From contig NZ_VFPH01000002.1 of the NCBI RefSeq assembly GCF_006717045.1, positions 2,108,001 through 2,172,000 on the forward strand: DNA of 64,000 bases, written 5' to 3'. Below the pieces are notes generated by a model. The model was not told the DNA's origin and did not search any database. It saw only the letters and a list, made by a program, of their open reading frames with translations. The DNA is from Pseudonocardia cypriaca (GTDB lineage: Bacteria > Actinomycetota > Actinomycetes > Mycobacteriales > Pseudonocardiaceae). The position numbers were made by a program, and so were the translations under genes. Positions within the stretch are counted from its first letter, which is position 1. Each line of letters opens with the position of its first letter. This document shows, piece after piece, positions 15,402 through 23,885 of this stretch.

Positions 15402-16352
15402 TCACGCCCAGAGGTGTCCGTCGATCCCCTCGGCCGCCTCGTCGAGCTCACCCGCGTAGGCGCCGGTGGACAGGTACTTCCACCCTCCGTCCGCGATGAT
15501 GATCACGATGTCGGCGCTCTCCCCCGCCCCCGCCGCCTTCTCCGCGACGGCGAGCGCGGCGTGCAGGATCCCGCCGCTGGAGATGCCGGCGAAGATGCCC
15601 TCCTGCTCCACGAGCTGGCGGGTGCGGCGCAGGGCGTCGCGGCTGCCGACGGAGTAGCGGGCGGTGAGCACCTCGGGGTCGTACAGCTCCGGGACGAAGC
15701 CCTCGTCGAGGTTGCGCAGGCCGTACACCAGCTCGCCGTAGCGCGGCTCGGCCGCGACGATCTGGATGTCCGGCTTGTGCTCGCGCAGGTAGCGGCCGGT
15801 GCCGACGAGCGTGCCGGTGGTGCCGAGCCCGGCGACGAAGTGGGTGACCGTCGGCAGGTCGCGCAGGATCTCCGGGCCGGTGGTGCGGTAGTGCGCGTCG
15901 GCGTTGGCGGGGTTGCCGTACTGGTAGAGCATCACCCAGTCCGGGTGCTCGGCCGCCAGCTCCTTCGCCATCGCGACGGCCTGGTTGGAGCCGCCGGCCG
16001 CGGGCGAGGAGATGATCCGCGCGCCGTACATCTCGAGCAGCTGGCGCCGTTCGAGCGACGTGTTCTCCGGCATCACGCAGACCAGCTGGTAGCCCTTGAG
16101 CTTGCAGGCCATCGCGAGCGAGATGCCGGTGTTGCCGGAGGTCGGCTCCAGCACGGTGCAGCCGGGCTCCAGCAGCCCGTCCGCCTCGGCCTTCTCGATC
16201 ATCGCGAGGGCGGGCCGGTCCTTGATCGAGCCGGTGGGGTTGCGGTCCTCCAGCTTCGCCCACAGCCGCACGTGCGGAGCGGGCGACAGCGACGGCAGGC
16301 CGACCAGCGGGGTGTCGCCGACCGCTTGCAGCAGGGAGTCGTACCGTGCCAT
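15402..16352 (-). CDS. cysM: CysO-dependent cysteine synthase (CysM)
   Basis: A 316-residue PLP enzyme. The PLP lysine sits in NPTGSIKDRPA (Lys44), and the phosphate-binding loop is PTSGNTGISLAMA. Fold type II cysteine synthases fall into several groups. This one neighbours cysO and mec and ends with a C-terminal tail closing in GHLWA, like M. tuberculosis CysM (Rv1336). That enzyme combines O-phosphoserine with sulfur from CysO-thiocarboxylate to give a CysO-Cys adduct. Specificity is therefore inferred from context and tail. It is the third gene of the mec-cysO-cysM unit. Confidence 0.92.
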   Translation of the reverse strand: MARYDSLLQAVGDTPLVGLPSLSPAPHVRLWAKLEDRNPTGSIKDRPALAMIEKAEADGLLEPGCTVLEPTSGNTGISLAMACKLKGYQLVCVMPENTSLERRQLLEMYGARIISSPAAGGSNQAVAMAKELAAEHPDWVMLYQYGNPANADAHYRTTGPEILRDLPTVTHFVAGLGTTGTLVGTGRYLREHKPDIQIVAAEPRYGELVYGLRNLDEGFVPELYDPEVLTARYSVGSRDALRRTRQLVEQEGIFAGISSGGILHAALAVAEKAAGAGESADIVIIIADGGWKYLSTGAYAGELDEAAEGIDGHLWA

Positions 16353-16371
16353 GACGCCTCCTGGCGAAGGA

Positions 16372-16650
16372 CTAGCGCATGCCGCCGGCGACCGCGGGCA
16401 GGATCGTGACGGTGGAGTTCTCCCCCACCGGCGCCTCGAGCCCGCCGGCGAAGCGGACGTCCTCGTCGTCGACGTAGATGTTGACGAAGCGGTGCAGGTT
16501 CCCGTTGTTCACCAGGCGCTTGGCGATGCCGCTGTGGCGGGAGTCGAGGTCGTCGATCACCTCGGCGACGGTGCTCCCCTTCGCCTCGACGGCCTTCTCG
16601 CCGCCGGTGTGGGTGCGCAGGATGGTCGGGATGGACACGGTGACGGCCAT
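16372..16650 (-). CDS. cysO: Sulfur-carrier protein CysO (ThiS/MoaD fold) with C-terminal extension
   Basis: A 92-residue ubiquitin-like sulfur carrier. It begins AVTVSIPTILRTHTGGEKAV and has the family middle LHRFVNIYVDDEDVRF. The C-terminus is VTILPAVAGGMR: the Gly-Gly that must carry the thiocarboxylate is followed by Met91 and Arg92. M. tuberculosis CysO, as I recall it, ends at Gly-Gly. A protease, most simply the adjacent Mec, would have to remove the last two residues before activation. It lies between mec and cysM, with 19 bases to cysM. Confidence 0.93.
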   Translation of the reverse strand: MAVTVSIPTILRTHTGGEKAVEAKGSTVAEVIDDLDSRHSGIAKRLVNNGNLHRFVNIYVDDEDVRFAGGLEAPVGENSTVTILPAVAGGMR

Positions 16651-16699
16651 GCTGGTGCTCCAGGTGGATCGGTCGTGGATCGGACGCGGCAGACGTCGA

Positions 16700-17155
16700 T
16701 CAGGCGTGGTCCGGGACGTCGTCAGCGCCCGTGTGCGAGAACATGTAACTCTCCACGACCTCGACGTCTTCCTCGGTGACCACACCGTCCACGATCCGGA
16801 ACGACCGGAACTCGTGCGTGGCGGGCTCGCGCGTCGACACGAGCACGTAATGCGCCTCCGGTTCGGAGGCGTATGAGATGTCGGTGCGCGACGGGTAGGC
16901 CTCCGTTGCCGTGTGCGAGTGGTAGATCACCACGGGCACCTCGCCACGCGAGTCCATGTCGCGGTAGAGCCGCAGCAGGTCGCCCGAGTCGAACTCGTAG
17001 AACGTGGGCGAGCGGGCAGCGTTGAGCATCGGGATGAAGCGCTCCGGCCGGTCCGATCCCTCGGGACCGGCGATGACCCCGCACGCCTCGTCGGGGTGGT
17101 CCCGGCGGGCGTGGGCCACGATCTCGTCCACGAGATCGGCTCGGATCACCAGCAC
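16700..17155 (-). CDS. mec: JAMM metalloprotease Mec (CysO-cysteine hydrolase)
   Basis: A 151-residue zinc protease of the Mov34/MPN/JAMM family that releases cysteine from CysO-Cys. The full JAMM motif is present: Glu23 in EACGVIAG, His79 and His81 in YHSHT, Ser89 and Asp92 in PSRTD with the canonical seven-residue spacing. The GTG at 17153-17155 (or the in-frame GTG six bases later) is the likely start; the longer frame up to 17257 adds non-conserved Arg-rich sequence. It heads the mec-cysO-cysM unit and may also trim the two extra residues of CysO. Confidence 0.92.
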   Translation of the reverse strand: MLVIRADLVDEIVAHARRDHPDEACGVIAGPEGSDRPERFIPMLNAARSPTFYEFDSGDLLRLYRDMDSRGEVPVVIYHSHTATEAYPSRTDISYASEPEAHYVLVSTREPATHEFRSFRIVDGVVTEEDVEVVESYMFSHTGADDVPDHA

Positions 17156-17231
17156 GCCGTCCAGACTACGTTCCGGATCCGGCCGGGTGCACATCCCTGG
17201 ACGCGGCTCACACCTCTGCCAGACTCGCCGG

Positions 17232-17510
17232 GTGCCCGCACCCCGCCTCGAGATCACCTACTGCACGCAGTGCCGCTGGCTGCTCCGCGCCGGATGGACG
17301 GCTCAGGAGCTGCTCACGACGTTCCCGGCCGACCTCGGCGAGGTCGCGCTGGTGCCCGGAACCGGCGGCGTCTTCCAGGTGCGGCTCGACGACGACGTGC
17401 TGTGGGACCGCGCCGCCGAGGGCGGCTTCCCGGAGCTCGCCCAGCTCAAGCAGCTCGTGCGCGACCGGGTGGCACCCGACCGCAGCCTCGGCCACTCCGA
17501 CCGGCGTTGA
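17232..17510 (+). CDS. SelT/SelW/SelH-family (Rdx) thioredoxin-like protein
   Basis: A 92-residue protein of the Rdx selenoprotein-like family. The redox motif is CTQC in the opening RLEITYCTQCRWLLRAGW; both positions are cysteine, not selenocysteine. A second family feature is VALVPGTGGVFQVRLDDD. The protein should adopt a thioredoxin-like fold with a thiol redox role, but its partner is unknown. The GTG at 17232 is the first start that gives the family N-terminus. It is divergent from mec and converges on the DUF2017 gene. Confidence 0.82.
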   Translation: MPAPRLEITYCTQCRWLLRAGWTAQELLTTFPADLGEVALVPGTGGVFQVRLDDDVLWDRAAEGGFPELAQLKQLVRDRVAPDRSLGHSDRR

Positions 17511-17523
17511 CCGGGAGGGCCCG

Positions 17524-18078
17524 TCAGCGACGCACCTGCATGCGCGTCTGCACCAGGGAGTCCTGCACGTACGTGAGCCAGTGGTAGACGCCGAGGTGAG
17601 CGGCCCGCGGGTCGTCGAGGGGCAGGTCCTCCGGCATGTCCTCGCTGACGTCGAGCGCGGTGCCGAGCGCGAGGCGCACGTCGTTCAGCGCCATCATCCA
17701 GGTGTCGGCCTGCTCGGGCGTGAGCTCGACGCGGCCCCCGGCCTCGGGGAGGGTGTCGAGCACCAGCGCGGCCGCGGCGTCCTTGGCCTCGATCAGCTCG
17801 GGCTCGTGCAGTGAGCGCATGCCCGCGGAGAGGTCGGGGTCGTCGGGCGAGAAGTCGGGGAGCAGGCGGGCGAGCACCCGGTCGTCGGGGCGGGTGGACG
17901 GGCCCGTGCGCATCCCGGTGAGCACCGCCAGCTCGTCGGCGGGGTTGTCGGCGGAGCGGCCGGCGAGCATCTGCCGGACCTCTCCCACCAGCCCGCGCAG
18001 GACGGCGGCCTCCTGGGCGTCGAAGGTGCTCGCGAGCCGCGTCTTGCCGCCGCGCCCCGCCTTCTTCCAGCCGTTCAT
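17524..18078 (-). CDS. DUF2017 protein
   Basis: A 184-residue helical protein of the actinobacterial DUF2017 family (Rv1332 in M. tuberculosis, sometimes labelled a regulator without firm proof). Typical features are AQEAAVLRGLVGEVRQML, RLLPDFSPDDPDLSAGMRSL, and the C-terminal LGVYHWLTYVQDSLVQTRM. The ATG at 18078 overlaps the clpS stop by four bases. That coupling to the ClpS adaptor, conserved across actinobacteria, suggests a link with regulated proteolysis; this is inference. Confidence 0.85.
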   Translation of the reverse strand: MNGWKKAGRGGKTRLASTFDAQEAAVLRGLVGEVRQMLAGRSADNPADELAVLTGMRTGPSTRPDDRVLARLLPDFSPDDPDLSAGMRSLHEPELIEAKDAAAALVLDTLPEAGGRVELTPEQADTWMMALNDVRLALGTALDVSEDMPEDLPLDDPRAAHLGVYHWLTYVQDSLVQTRMQVRR

Positions 18079-18380
18079 GACTTCTGCATCGTGGCCCAGA
18101 GACCCGCGGCGTGCAGCTTCGCGACGTCTGCCTCGATCTTGTCCTTGTCCCCTGACGACACCGCGGCCTTGCCCTTGTGGTGCACGTCGAGCATCAGCGC
18201 GGTGGCCTTGGACTCGGGGTAACCGAACAGCTTCTGGAACACGTAGGTGACGTATGACATCAGGTTGACGGGATCGTTCCAGACGATCGCCTGCCAGGGG
18301 ACGTCCGCCGACGAGTCCTCGAAGAGGTCCGGCTCCACCTGGCGCGTGGGTACGGGTAGCGGGGCGGCCATGTTCTCCAT
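18075..18380 (-). CDS. clpS: ClpS adaptor protein
   Basis: A 101-residue adaptor that brings N-degron substrates to the ClpC/ClpP protease. The diagnostic ClpS core is WQAIVWNDPVNLMSYVTYVF, then KLFGYPESKATALMLDVHHK, which forms the N-end-binding pocket and the Clp-docking face. The frame is open far upstream, but the ATG at 18380 with GAGGTG before it gives the usual short N-terminus. It overlaps DUF2017 by four bases and is divergent from pncB across 48 bases, as in the Rv1330c-Rv1331 arrangement. Confidence 0.94.
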   Translation of the reverse strand: MENMAAPLPVPTRQVEPDLFEDSSADVPWQAIVWNDPVNLMSYVTYVFQKLFGYPESKATALMLDVHHKGKAAVSSGDKDKIEADVAKLHAAGLWATMQKS

Positions 18381-18428
18381 GGTGACACCTCGCCCGTTCT
18401 GCCCGCACGGCACATAGGCTCTCGATCC

Positions 18429-19730
18429 ATGACTGGCAGTCCGTCGTCGGCCGGGGTGTCCACCGCCCTGTTCACCGACCGGTACGAGCTGACCATGGCG
18501 GCCACCGCGCTCGCCGACGGCACCGCGCACCGGCACTGCGTGTTCGAGGTGTTCGCGCGCCGGCTGCCCGAGGGACGCCGCTACGGCGTCGTCGCGGGCA
18601 CCGGCCGCCTGCTGGAGTCGATCGAGCGGTTCCGGTTCGGCGAGCAGGAGCTCGCGATGCTGGACGGCATCGTGGACGACGACACGTTGTCCTGGCTGGC
18701 CGACTACCGCTTCTCCGGTGACATCGACGGCTACCCCGAGGGTGAGCTGTACTTCCCGGGGTCGCCGATCCTCACCGTCACCGGCACGTTCGTCGACGCG
18801 GTGCTGCTCGAGACGCTCGTGCTGTCGATCCTCAACCACGACAGCGCAGTCGCATCGGCCGCGGCCCGGATGGTCACGGCGGCCGCCGGGCGACCCATCA
18901 TCGAGATGGGGTCGCGGCGCACCCACGAGGCCGCGGCCGTGGCGTCCGCGCGGGCCACCTACCTCGCCGGGTTCGCCACCACCTCGAACCTGGAGGCGCA
19001 GCGCCGGCACGGCATCCCCACCGCCGGCACCGCCGCGCACGCGTGGGTGCTGCTGCACGACGACGAGCTGGCGGCGTTCACGAGCCAGGTGAAGGCGCTC
19101 GGGGCCGACACCACCCTGCTCGTCGACACCTACGACATCCGCCGCGGCGTGGAGCTGGCGGTCGAGGCCGCCGGCACCGGGCTCGGGGCGATCCGGATCG
19201 ACTCCGGTGACCTCGGCGAGCTCGCCCGCCAGGCCCGCGACCAGCTCGACGCGCTGGGCGCCACCGACACGAAGATCGTGCTGTCCGGTGACCTCGACGA
19301 GTACGCGATCGCCTCGCTGCGCGCGGAGCCCGTCGACTCGTACGGCGTGGGCACCTCGGTCGTCACCGGCTCCGGCGCGCCGACCGCGGGGATGGTCTAC
19401 AAGCTGGTTGAGGTCGACGGCAGGCCGGTCGCCAAGCGCAGCGAGTCGAAGGAGTCGCGGGGCGGGCGCAAGTCGGCGATCCGCCGCTACAAGCCGACGG
19501 GCACCGCGATCGAGGAGGTCGTGCACCAGGCCGAGAACCCGCCCGCGCTCGGCCCGCACGACCGGGTCGTCCCGATCCCGCTGGTCCGGGGCGGCGAGCA
19601 GGTGTCGGGCCTGCCCACCCTCGAGGAGTCCCGCGAGCACCTGCGCGCCGCACTGGTGTCCGTGCCGTGGGAGGGCCTCAAGCTCTCCCGCGGCGAGCCC
19701 GCCCTGCCCACCGTCTTCGAGGGGATGTGA
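18429..19730 (+). CDS. pncB: Nicotinate phosphoribosyltransferase
   Basis: A 433-residue enzyme that makes nicotinate mononucleotide from nicotinate, PRPP and ATP in NAD salvage. Family segments are LFTDRYELTMAATALADG at the start, IEMGSRRTHEAAAVASARAT, LLVDTYDIRRGVELAVEA, and GLGAIRIDSGDLGELARQ. Later YGVGTSVVTGSGAPTAGMVY lies near the phosphate site. It is followed two bases later by nicotinamidase, so nicotinamide can be converted stepwise to nicotinate mononucleotide by adjacent gene products. Confidence 0.95.
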   Translation: MTGSPSSAGVSTALFTDRYELTMAATALADGTAHRHCVFEVFARRLPEGRRYGVVAGTGRLLESIERFRFGEQELAMLDGIVDDDTLSWLADYRFSGDIDGYPEGELYFPGSPILTVTGTFVDAVLLETLVLSILNHDSAVASAAARMVTAAAGRPIIEMGSRRTHEAAAVASARATYLAGFATTSNLEAQRRHGIPTAGTAAHAWVLLHDDELAAFTSQVKALGADTTLLVDTYDIRRGVELAVEAAGTGLGAIRIDSGDLGELARQARDQLDALGATDTKIVLSGDLDEYAIASLRAEPVDSYGVGTSVVTGSGAPTAGMVYKLVEVDGRPVAKRSESKESRGGRKSAIRRYKPTGTAIEEVVHQAENPPALGPHDRVVPIPLVRGGEQVSGLPTLEESREHLRAALVSVPWEGLKLSRGEPALPTVFEGM

Positions 19731-19732
19731 CG

Positions 19733-20281
19733 ATGCGCGCGCTGATCGTCGTCGACGTGCAGAACGACTTCTGCGAGGGCGGCTCGCTGGCCGTCGCGGG
19801 CGGCGCGGCGGTGGCCGCCGCGATCTCGGGCCACCTGCGCACCGCCTCGTACGACCACGTGGTCGCCACACGCGACCACCACGTCGACCCGGGAGCCCAC
19901 TTCTCGGCCGATCCCGACTTCGTCGACAGCTGGCCGCCGCACTGCCGCACGGGCACACCGGGAGCGTCGTTCCACCCGGAGCTGGACGTGGCCCCGATCG
20001 AGGCCGTGTTCAGCAAGGGCGAGCACGCCGCCGCCTACTCCGGGTTCGAGGGTGCCGAGCCAGGTGGGACGGGCCTCGCCGACTGGCTGCGCGCCCGCGG
20101 CGTGGACAGCGTCGACGTCGTCGGCATCGCCACCGACCACTGCGTGCGCGCCACGGCGCTGGACGCCGCGAAGGCGGGCTTCACGACGAAGGTGCTCCTG
20201 GACCTGTGCGCCGGGGTGGCCCCGGAGACGACGGACCGCGCCCTGAAGGAGATGCAAGCAGCGGGCGTGCAGGTGGCCTGA
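19733..20281 (+). CDS. pncA: Nicotinamidase
   Basis: A 182-residue isochorismatase-fold amidase that hydrolyses nicotinamide to nicotinate. The catalytic triad is visible as Asp8 (LIVVDVQNDF), Lys95 (VFSKGEH) and Cys137 (ATDHCVRAT). Metal ligands match the M. tuberculosis enzyme: Asp48, His50, His56 and His70. The ATG at 19733 comes two bases after the pncB stop, so the two form an operon and a complete nicotinamide salvage step pair. A 70-bp palindrome begins four bases past its stop. Confidence 0.95.
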   Translation: MRALIVVDVQNDFCEGGSLAVAGGAAVAAAISGHLRTASYDHVVATRDHHVDPGAHFSADPDFVDSWPPHCRTGTPGASFHPELDVAPIEAVFSKGEHAAAYSGFEGAEPGGTGLADWLRARGVDSVDVVGIATDHCVRATALDAAKAGFTTKVLLDLCAGVAPETTDRALKEMQAAGVQVA

Positions 20282-20285
20282 GCGA

Positions 20286-20355
20286 ACTTCACAGACCCGG
20301 TCCCCGCTTCACACAGGGCGGGCCCTGTGTGAAGCGGGGAGGCGGTCTGTGAAGT
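20286..20355. repeat. 70-bp near-palindrome, family A copy 2
   Basis: The 34-base arms match at 31 positions around a two-base loop; outer ends are ACTTCACAGA and TCTGTGAAGT, and inner parts are CTTCACACAG and CTGTGTGAAG. It lies between the convergent pncA and thioesterase genes, four and seven bases from their stops, so it could serve as a two-way terminator. Confidence 0.88.
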
Positions 20356-20362
20356 GGCGCGT

Positions 20363-21244
20363 TCAGACCTGCCGCATCCGGAAGGGCTCCAGGAGGGTGC
20401 CCAGGTCGCCTACCACGCCCTGCTCGTCCAGCACGCGGTGAGCGCCCACGGCGTCGGCCAGTCCGATGCAGCGGGGGCCGTCGAACAGGCCGCAGGCGTA
20501 GCGGGCGGTGGTGTCGTCGAGGTCCACCACACCGACCCGGAGCTGGTAGATGCCGGGGTAGTGCACCTCGTCCAGGTACTGCACCGACAGTGTGCTCGGC
20601 GCGAGGCCGTCGAGCGGCCCGCCCGTCGGGTAGCCGAGCACGTCGAGGTGCAGCTCGGCGAGGCCGTCGAGGTACCAGCCGGCGAGCCGGACGTTGTTGA
20701 CGTGGCGGTTGGTGTCGAGGTCGCCGAAGCGGGTGCGCACGTCGAGCCGGAACGGGTAGGCCTCGCGCACGCGGCGGGCCGGGTCGATCTCGGGGCGTTC
20801 GACGCGCGGGCCGCCGACCCGCAGCTCCTCGAGCGCTGCGCGGACGGGCGCCGGCAGCGGGGCGGGGCGCCCGCCGGAGGAGTGGACGCTGACCGACTCG
20901 CCGGTGGCCACGCACTCGTCGTCGGCGAAGACGCCGTAGGAGTACGCGAAGGACGACGTGCCGATGTGCGTCACGGCGAGGCCGATGCGGTAGCTGCGGG
21001 TGACGCGCAGCGGAGCGAGCACGTCGACGCGCACGGAGGCGAGCAGCAGGCGCATGCGGCCGGTCAGGTCGGCGCCGAAGCGGGTGCGCTCCACGGCGAC
21101 ACGGGCGTCCTCGAACCACCGCACGAGCGCGTCCCGGCCGATGCGACGGCTCGGGTCCAGATCGCTGTAGCGGGCGTCGTGCTCGAGCAGCACGGGGTAG
21201 GACGTCGGGGGGAGCAGAACTTGCGTCGATGTCACCCCGCCCAT
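20363..21244 (-). CDS. Double hotdog-fold acyl-CoA/acyl-ACP thioesterase
   Basis: A 293-residue protein with two 4HBT hotdog domains in tandem. The first (residues about 10-140) has LLEHDARYSDLDPSRRIGRD and ALVRWFEDARVAVERTRFG. The second (about 165-290) has RFGDLDTNRHVNNVRLAGWY, whose Asn-His-Val-Asn pattern is the acyl-thioesterase active-site segment. Only the second half keeps that segment clearly. Start candidates are the ATG at 21242-21244 and a GTG nine bases in. It converges on pncA and is divergent from dinG. The acyl substrate is unknown. Confidence 0.82.
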   Translation of the reverse strand: MGGVTSTQVLLPPTSYPVLLEHDARYSDLDPSRRIGRDALVRWFEDARVAVERTRFGADLTGRMRLLLASVRVDVLAPLRVTRSYRIGLAVTHIGTSSFAYSYGVFADDECVATGESVSVHSSGGRPAPLPAPVRAALEELRVGGPRVERPEIDPARRVREAYPFRLDVRTRFGDLDTNRHVNNVRLAGWYLDGLAELHLDVLGYPTGGPLDGLAPSTLSVQYLDEVHYPGIYQLRVGVVDLDDTTARYACGLFDGPRCIGLADAVGAHRVLDEQGVVGDLGTLLEPFRMRQV

Positions 21245-21362
21245 GATGGCGCGGTGATCGTGACGGCGGGTTACGCGAAGTTGTTCATCACGTGTGAGCC
21301 GTGCAACGGCGGATGGTGACGTTCCGCCCCGCGGTGTCAGGCGCGCCCGGTAACCTCGCCCG

Positions 21363-23378
21363 GTGCCTACCGCGACGAAACTGCCAGGAGTTGCGGAGCT
21401 ACTCGAAGCGGCCGTCACCTCGGTAGGTGGCACTCGCCGCGAGGGTCAGGACGCGATGGCGCAGGCCGTGCGCAAGGCGCTCGTGAGCGGCGAGCACGTG
21501 GCCGTGCAGGCCGGCACGGGCACCGGCAAGTCGCTCGCCTACCTGGTGCCCGCCATCCACCACGCCGTCGGCAAGGGCGCCACGGTCGTCGTCTCCACGG
21601 CCACCATCGCGCTGCAGCGCCAGCTCGTCGACCGCGACCTGCCGCGCCTGGCCAAGGCGCTCAAGCCGTTGCTCGGCCGCGCGCCCACGTTCGCGATCCT
21701 CAAGGGCAGGCGCAACTACCTGTGCCTCAACAAGCTGCACGGGGGCGACGACACCGACCCGGCCGACGAGCTGTTCGACCCGTTCGCGATCTCGGCGATG
21801 GGGCGGGCGGTCAAGCGGATCCACGAGTGGGCCGACACCACCGAGACCGGCGACCGCGACGAGCTCGTGCCCGGCGTGCAGGACTCGGTGTGGCGCCAGG
21901 TGTCGGTCACCGCGCGCGAGTGCCTCGGGGCGGCGAAGTGCCCGGTGGGCGAGGACTGCTTCGCCGAGAAGGCCAGGGGCGTCGCCGGGCAGGCCGACAT
22001 CGTCGTCACCAACCACGCCCTGCTCGCGATCGACGCCCTCGAAGGGCGGCCGGTGCTGCCCGAGCACGACGTCGTGGTCGTCGACGAGGCGCACGAGCTG
22101 GTCGACCGCGTCACTGGCGTGGCCACCGCCGAGCTCACCGCCGGGATGATCGGCGCCACCGCCCGGCGGCTCGGCAAGCTCGTCGACCAGGCCATCGCCG
22201 ACCGGCTCGCCGAGGCGGGCGAGGGCCTCGGGTTCGTTCTGGACGACCTGCCGCCCGGGCGCTGGGAGTCGCTCCCCCGGGCCGCGGCGGGCGCCCTGTC
22301 CGCCGTCCGCGACGCCGCCGGATCCTGCAAGCAGGCGCTGGGCTCCGACCGCCGCGAGGACCCGGAGGTGGCCGCGGGCCGCAAGATCGCACAGGCGTCC
22401 CTCGACGAGGTGGCCGACACCGCGGTACGGCTGCTCGGCGCGTTCGACGAGGCCGACCCGGCGAAGCGGCACGACGTCGTGTGGCTCGCCGAGCAGGGCC
22501 CCGACGGCGCGCGCCACAAGTCGCTGCACGCGGCGCCGCTGTGGGTGGGCGGGCTGCTGCGGGAGCGGCTCTTCGGCCGCTCCACCGTGGTGCTGACGTC
22601 CGCCACGCTCGCGCTCGGCGGCAACTTCGACGCGTTGGCCCGGCAGTGGGGGCTCCCGCCGGAGAAGGCAGCGGAGAAGACCGACGACCCGGTGCCCGAC
22701 CCCGACGCACCGCGGTGGTCCGGCCTCGACGTCGGCTCGCCGTTCGCCCACGCCAAGAGCGGCATCCTCTACGTCGCCAAGCGGCTGCCGCCGCCGGGGC
22801 GCGACGGTCTGCCGCCGTCGTACCTGGACGAGATCGTCGGGCTCGTCGAGGCCGCAGGCGGTCGCACCCTCGGCCTGTTCTCCTCGATGCGGGCGGCCAA
22901 GCAGGCCACCGAGGCGCTGCGCGGCCGGCTGGACACGCCGCTCCTGTGCCAGGGCGAGGACTCCACCATGCAGCTGGTGGAGAAGTTCGCCGCCGACGAG
23001 GCCACCTCGCTCTTCGGCACGCTGTCGCTGTGGCAGGGCGTCGACGTGCCGGGCCCTTCGCTGTCGTGCGTGATCATCGACCGGATCCCGTTCCCGCGCC
23101 CGGACGACCCGCTCGTCGCGGCCCGCCAGCGCGCCACCGACGCCCGCGGCGGCAACGGCTTCCTGTCGGTGTCGGCCACCCACGCGGCGCTGCTGCTCGC
23201 CCAGGGTGCGGGGCGGCTGCTGCGCGGCATGGACGACCGCGGCGTAGTCGCGATCCTCGACTCGCGGCTGGCCACGGCCCGCTACGGCGGGTTCCTCCGG
23301 GCGAGCCTGCCCCCGTTCTGGGCCACCGACGACCGGGAGAAGGTGCACGCAGCGCTGCGCCGGCTGCGGGGAGCCTGA
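21363..23378 (+). CDS. dinG: ATP-dependent DNA helicase DinG
   Basis: A 671-residue superfamily 2 helicase with an iron-sulfur domain, related to XPD, that unwinds D-loops, R-loops and other DNA structures during repair. The Walker A motif GTGTGKS is at residues 51-57 and the DEAH box at 241-244. Four cysteines in between (Cys121, Cys187, Cys193, Cys199) fit the cluster ligands. The C-terminal helicase motif region includes SLWQGVDVPGPSLSCVIIDR and QGAGRLLRGMDDRGVV. The GTG at 21363 gives a normal N-terminus. It occupies the Rv1329c position of the conserved block. Confidence 0.95.
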   Translation: MPTATKLPGVAELLEAAVTSVGGTRREGQDAMAQAVRKALVSGEHVAVQAGTGTGKSLAYLVPAIHHAVGKGATVVVSTATIALQRQLVDRDLPRLAKALKPLLGRAPTFAILKGRRNYLCLNKLHGGDDTDPADELFDPFAISAMGRAVKRIHEWADTTETGDRDELVPGVQDSVWRQVSVTARECLGAAKCPVGEDCFAEKARGVAGQADIVVTNHALLAIDALEGRPVLPEHDVVVVDEAHELVDRVTGVATAELTAGMIGATARRLGKLVDQAIADRLAEAGEGLGFVLDDLPPGRWESLPRAAAGALSAVRDAAGSCKQALGSDRREDPEVAAGRKIAQASLDEVADTAVRLLGAFDEADPAKRHDVVWLAEQGPDGARHKSLHAAPLWVGGLLRERLFGRSTVVLTSATLALGGNFDALARQWGLPPEKAAEKTDDPVPDPDAPRWSGLDVGSPFAHAKSGILYVAKRLPPPGRDGLPPSYLDEIVGLVEAAGGRTLGLFSSMRAAKQATEALRGRLDTPLLCQGEDSTMQLVEKFAADEATSLFGTLSLWQGVDVPGPSLSCVIIDRIPFPRPDDPLVAARQRATDARGGNGFLSVSATHAALLLAQGAGRLLRGMDDRGVVAILDSRLATARYGGFLRASLPPFWATDDREKVHAALRRLRGA

Positions 23379-23813
23379 TCAGCCCTTCCGGTCCGCCAGC
23401 GCGACGGCCAGCAGCTCCTGCAGCTGCCGCTGCTGCTCCCCGTCGAGCGCGGCGAGCGGGGGGCGCTGCTGCACGTGGTCGAGCAGCTTGCGGCGCGCCG
23501 CCACACCGGCGGGGGTGAGCACGAGCGTGCGGACGCGCCCGTCGGCGGGGTGCGGGCGGCGCTCGGCGAGGCCCTTCTTCTCCAGCTGGTCGCTGAGCAA
23601 CGTGACGTTGGACGGGTCGCAGCGCAACCGCTCGGCCACCTGTCGCAGCGGCACCGGGTCGGCGTCGGGGTCGAGCACCCAGACGAGGTGGGCGACCGAC
23701 TCGCTCAGTCCGAGCTCGCGGACGGCCGCCTTGAGCTCCTGCACGATCGCCATGGCCACGGCCATCACCTGCTCGACGAGCGCGGGAGTGGTCTTGGCAC
23801 CAGACACGATCAC
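23379..23813 (-). CDS. MarR-family transcriptional regulator
   Basis: A 144-residue winged-helix regulator. The DNA-binding part contains LRQVAERLRCDPSNVTLLSD and LEKKGLAERRPHPADGRVRT, the helix-turn-helix and wing of MarR proteins; the outer helices form the dimer. The frame is open to 24677, but the GTG at 23813 is preferred because it starts just before VSGAKTTPALVEQV, next to the operator region. The gene converges with dinG (stops touching) and is divergent from the SDR oxidoreductase. Two matching 13-bp palindromes lie between them, so it probably represses both genes. Confidence 0.88.
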   Translation of the reverse strand: MIVSGAKTTPALVEQVMAVAMAIVQELKAAVRELGLSESVAHLVWVLDPDADPVPLRQVAERLRCDPSNVTLLSDQLEKKGLAERRPHPADGRVRTLVLTPAGVAARRKLLDHVQQRPPLAALDGEQQRQLQELLAVALADRKG

Positions 23814-23824
23814 AGCGTAACCCC

Positions 23825-23870
23825 TTGACAATCTCTTTGAGTAGCTCAAGCATACCGTTGAGCTACTCAA
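23825..23870. promoter_or_regulatory. Paired MarR operators in divergent promoter
   Basis: TTGAGTAGCTCAA (23837-23849) and TTGAGCTACTCAA (23858-23870) are reverse complements of each other and 21 bp apart start to start, two helical turns. A TTGACA at 23825-23830 is a plausible -35 for the SDR gene, placing both sites where a repressor would block RNA polymerase. Binding by the adjacent MarR protein is inferred. Confidence 0.75.
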
Positions 23871-23885
23871 GGATGGGGGGATCCT

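Noticed and set aside
17232..17510. Selenoprotein
   Set aside because: The redox motif is CTQC with ordinary cysteine codons and no in-frame TGA or SECIS-like element.
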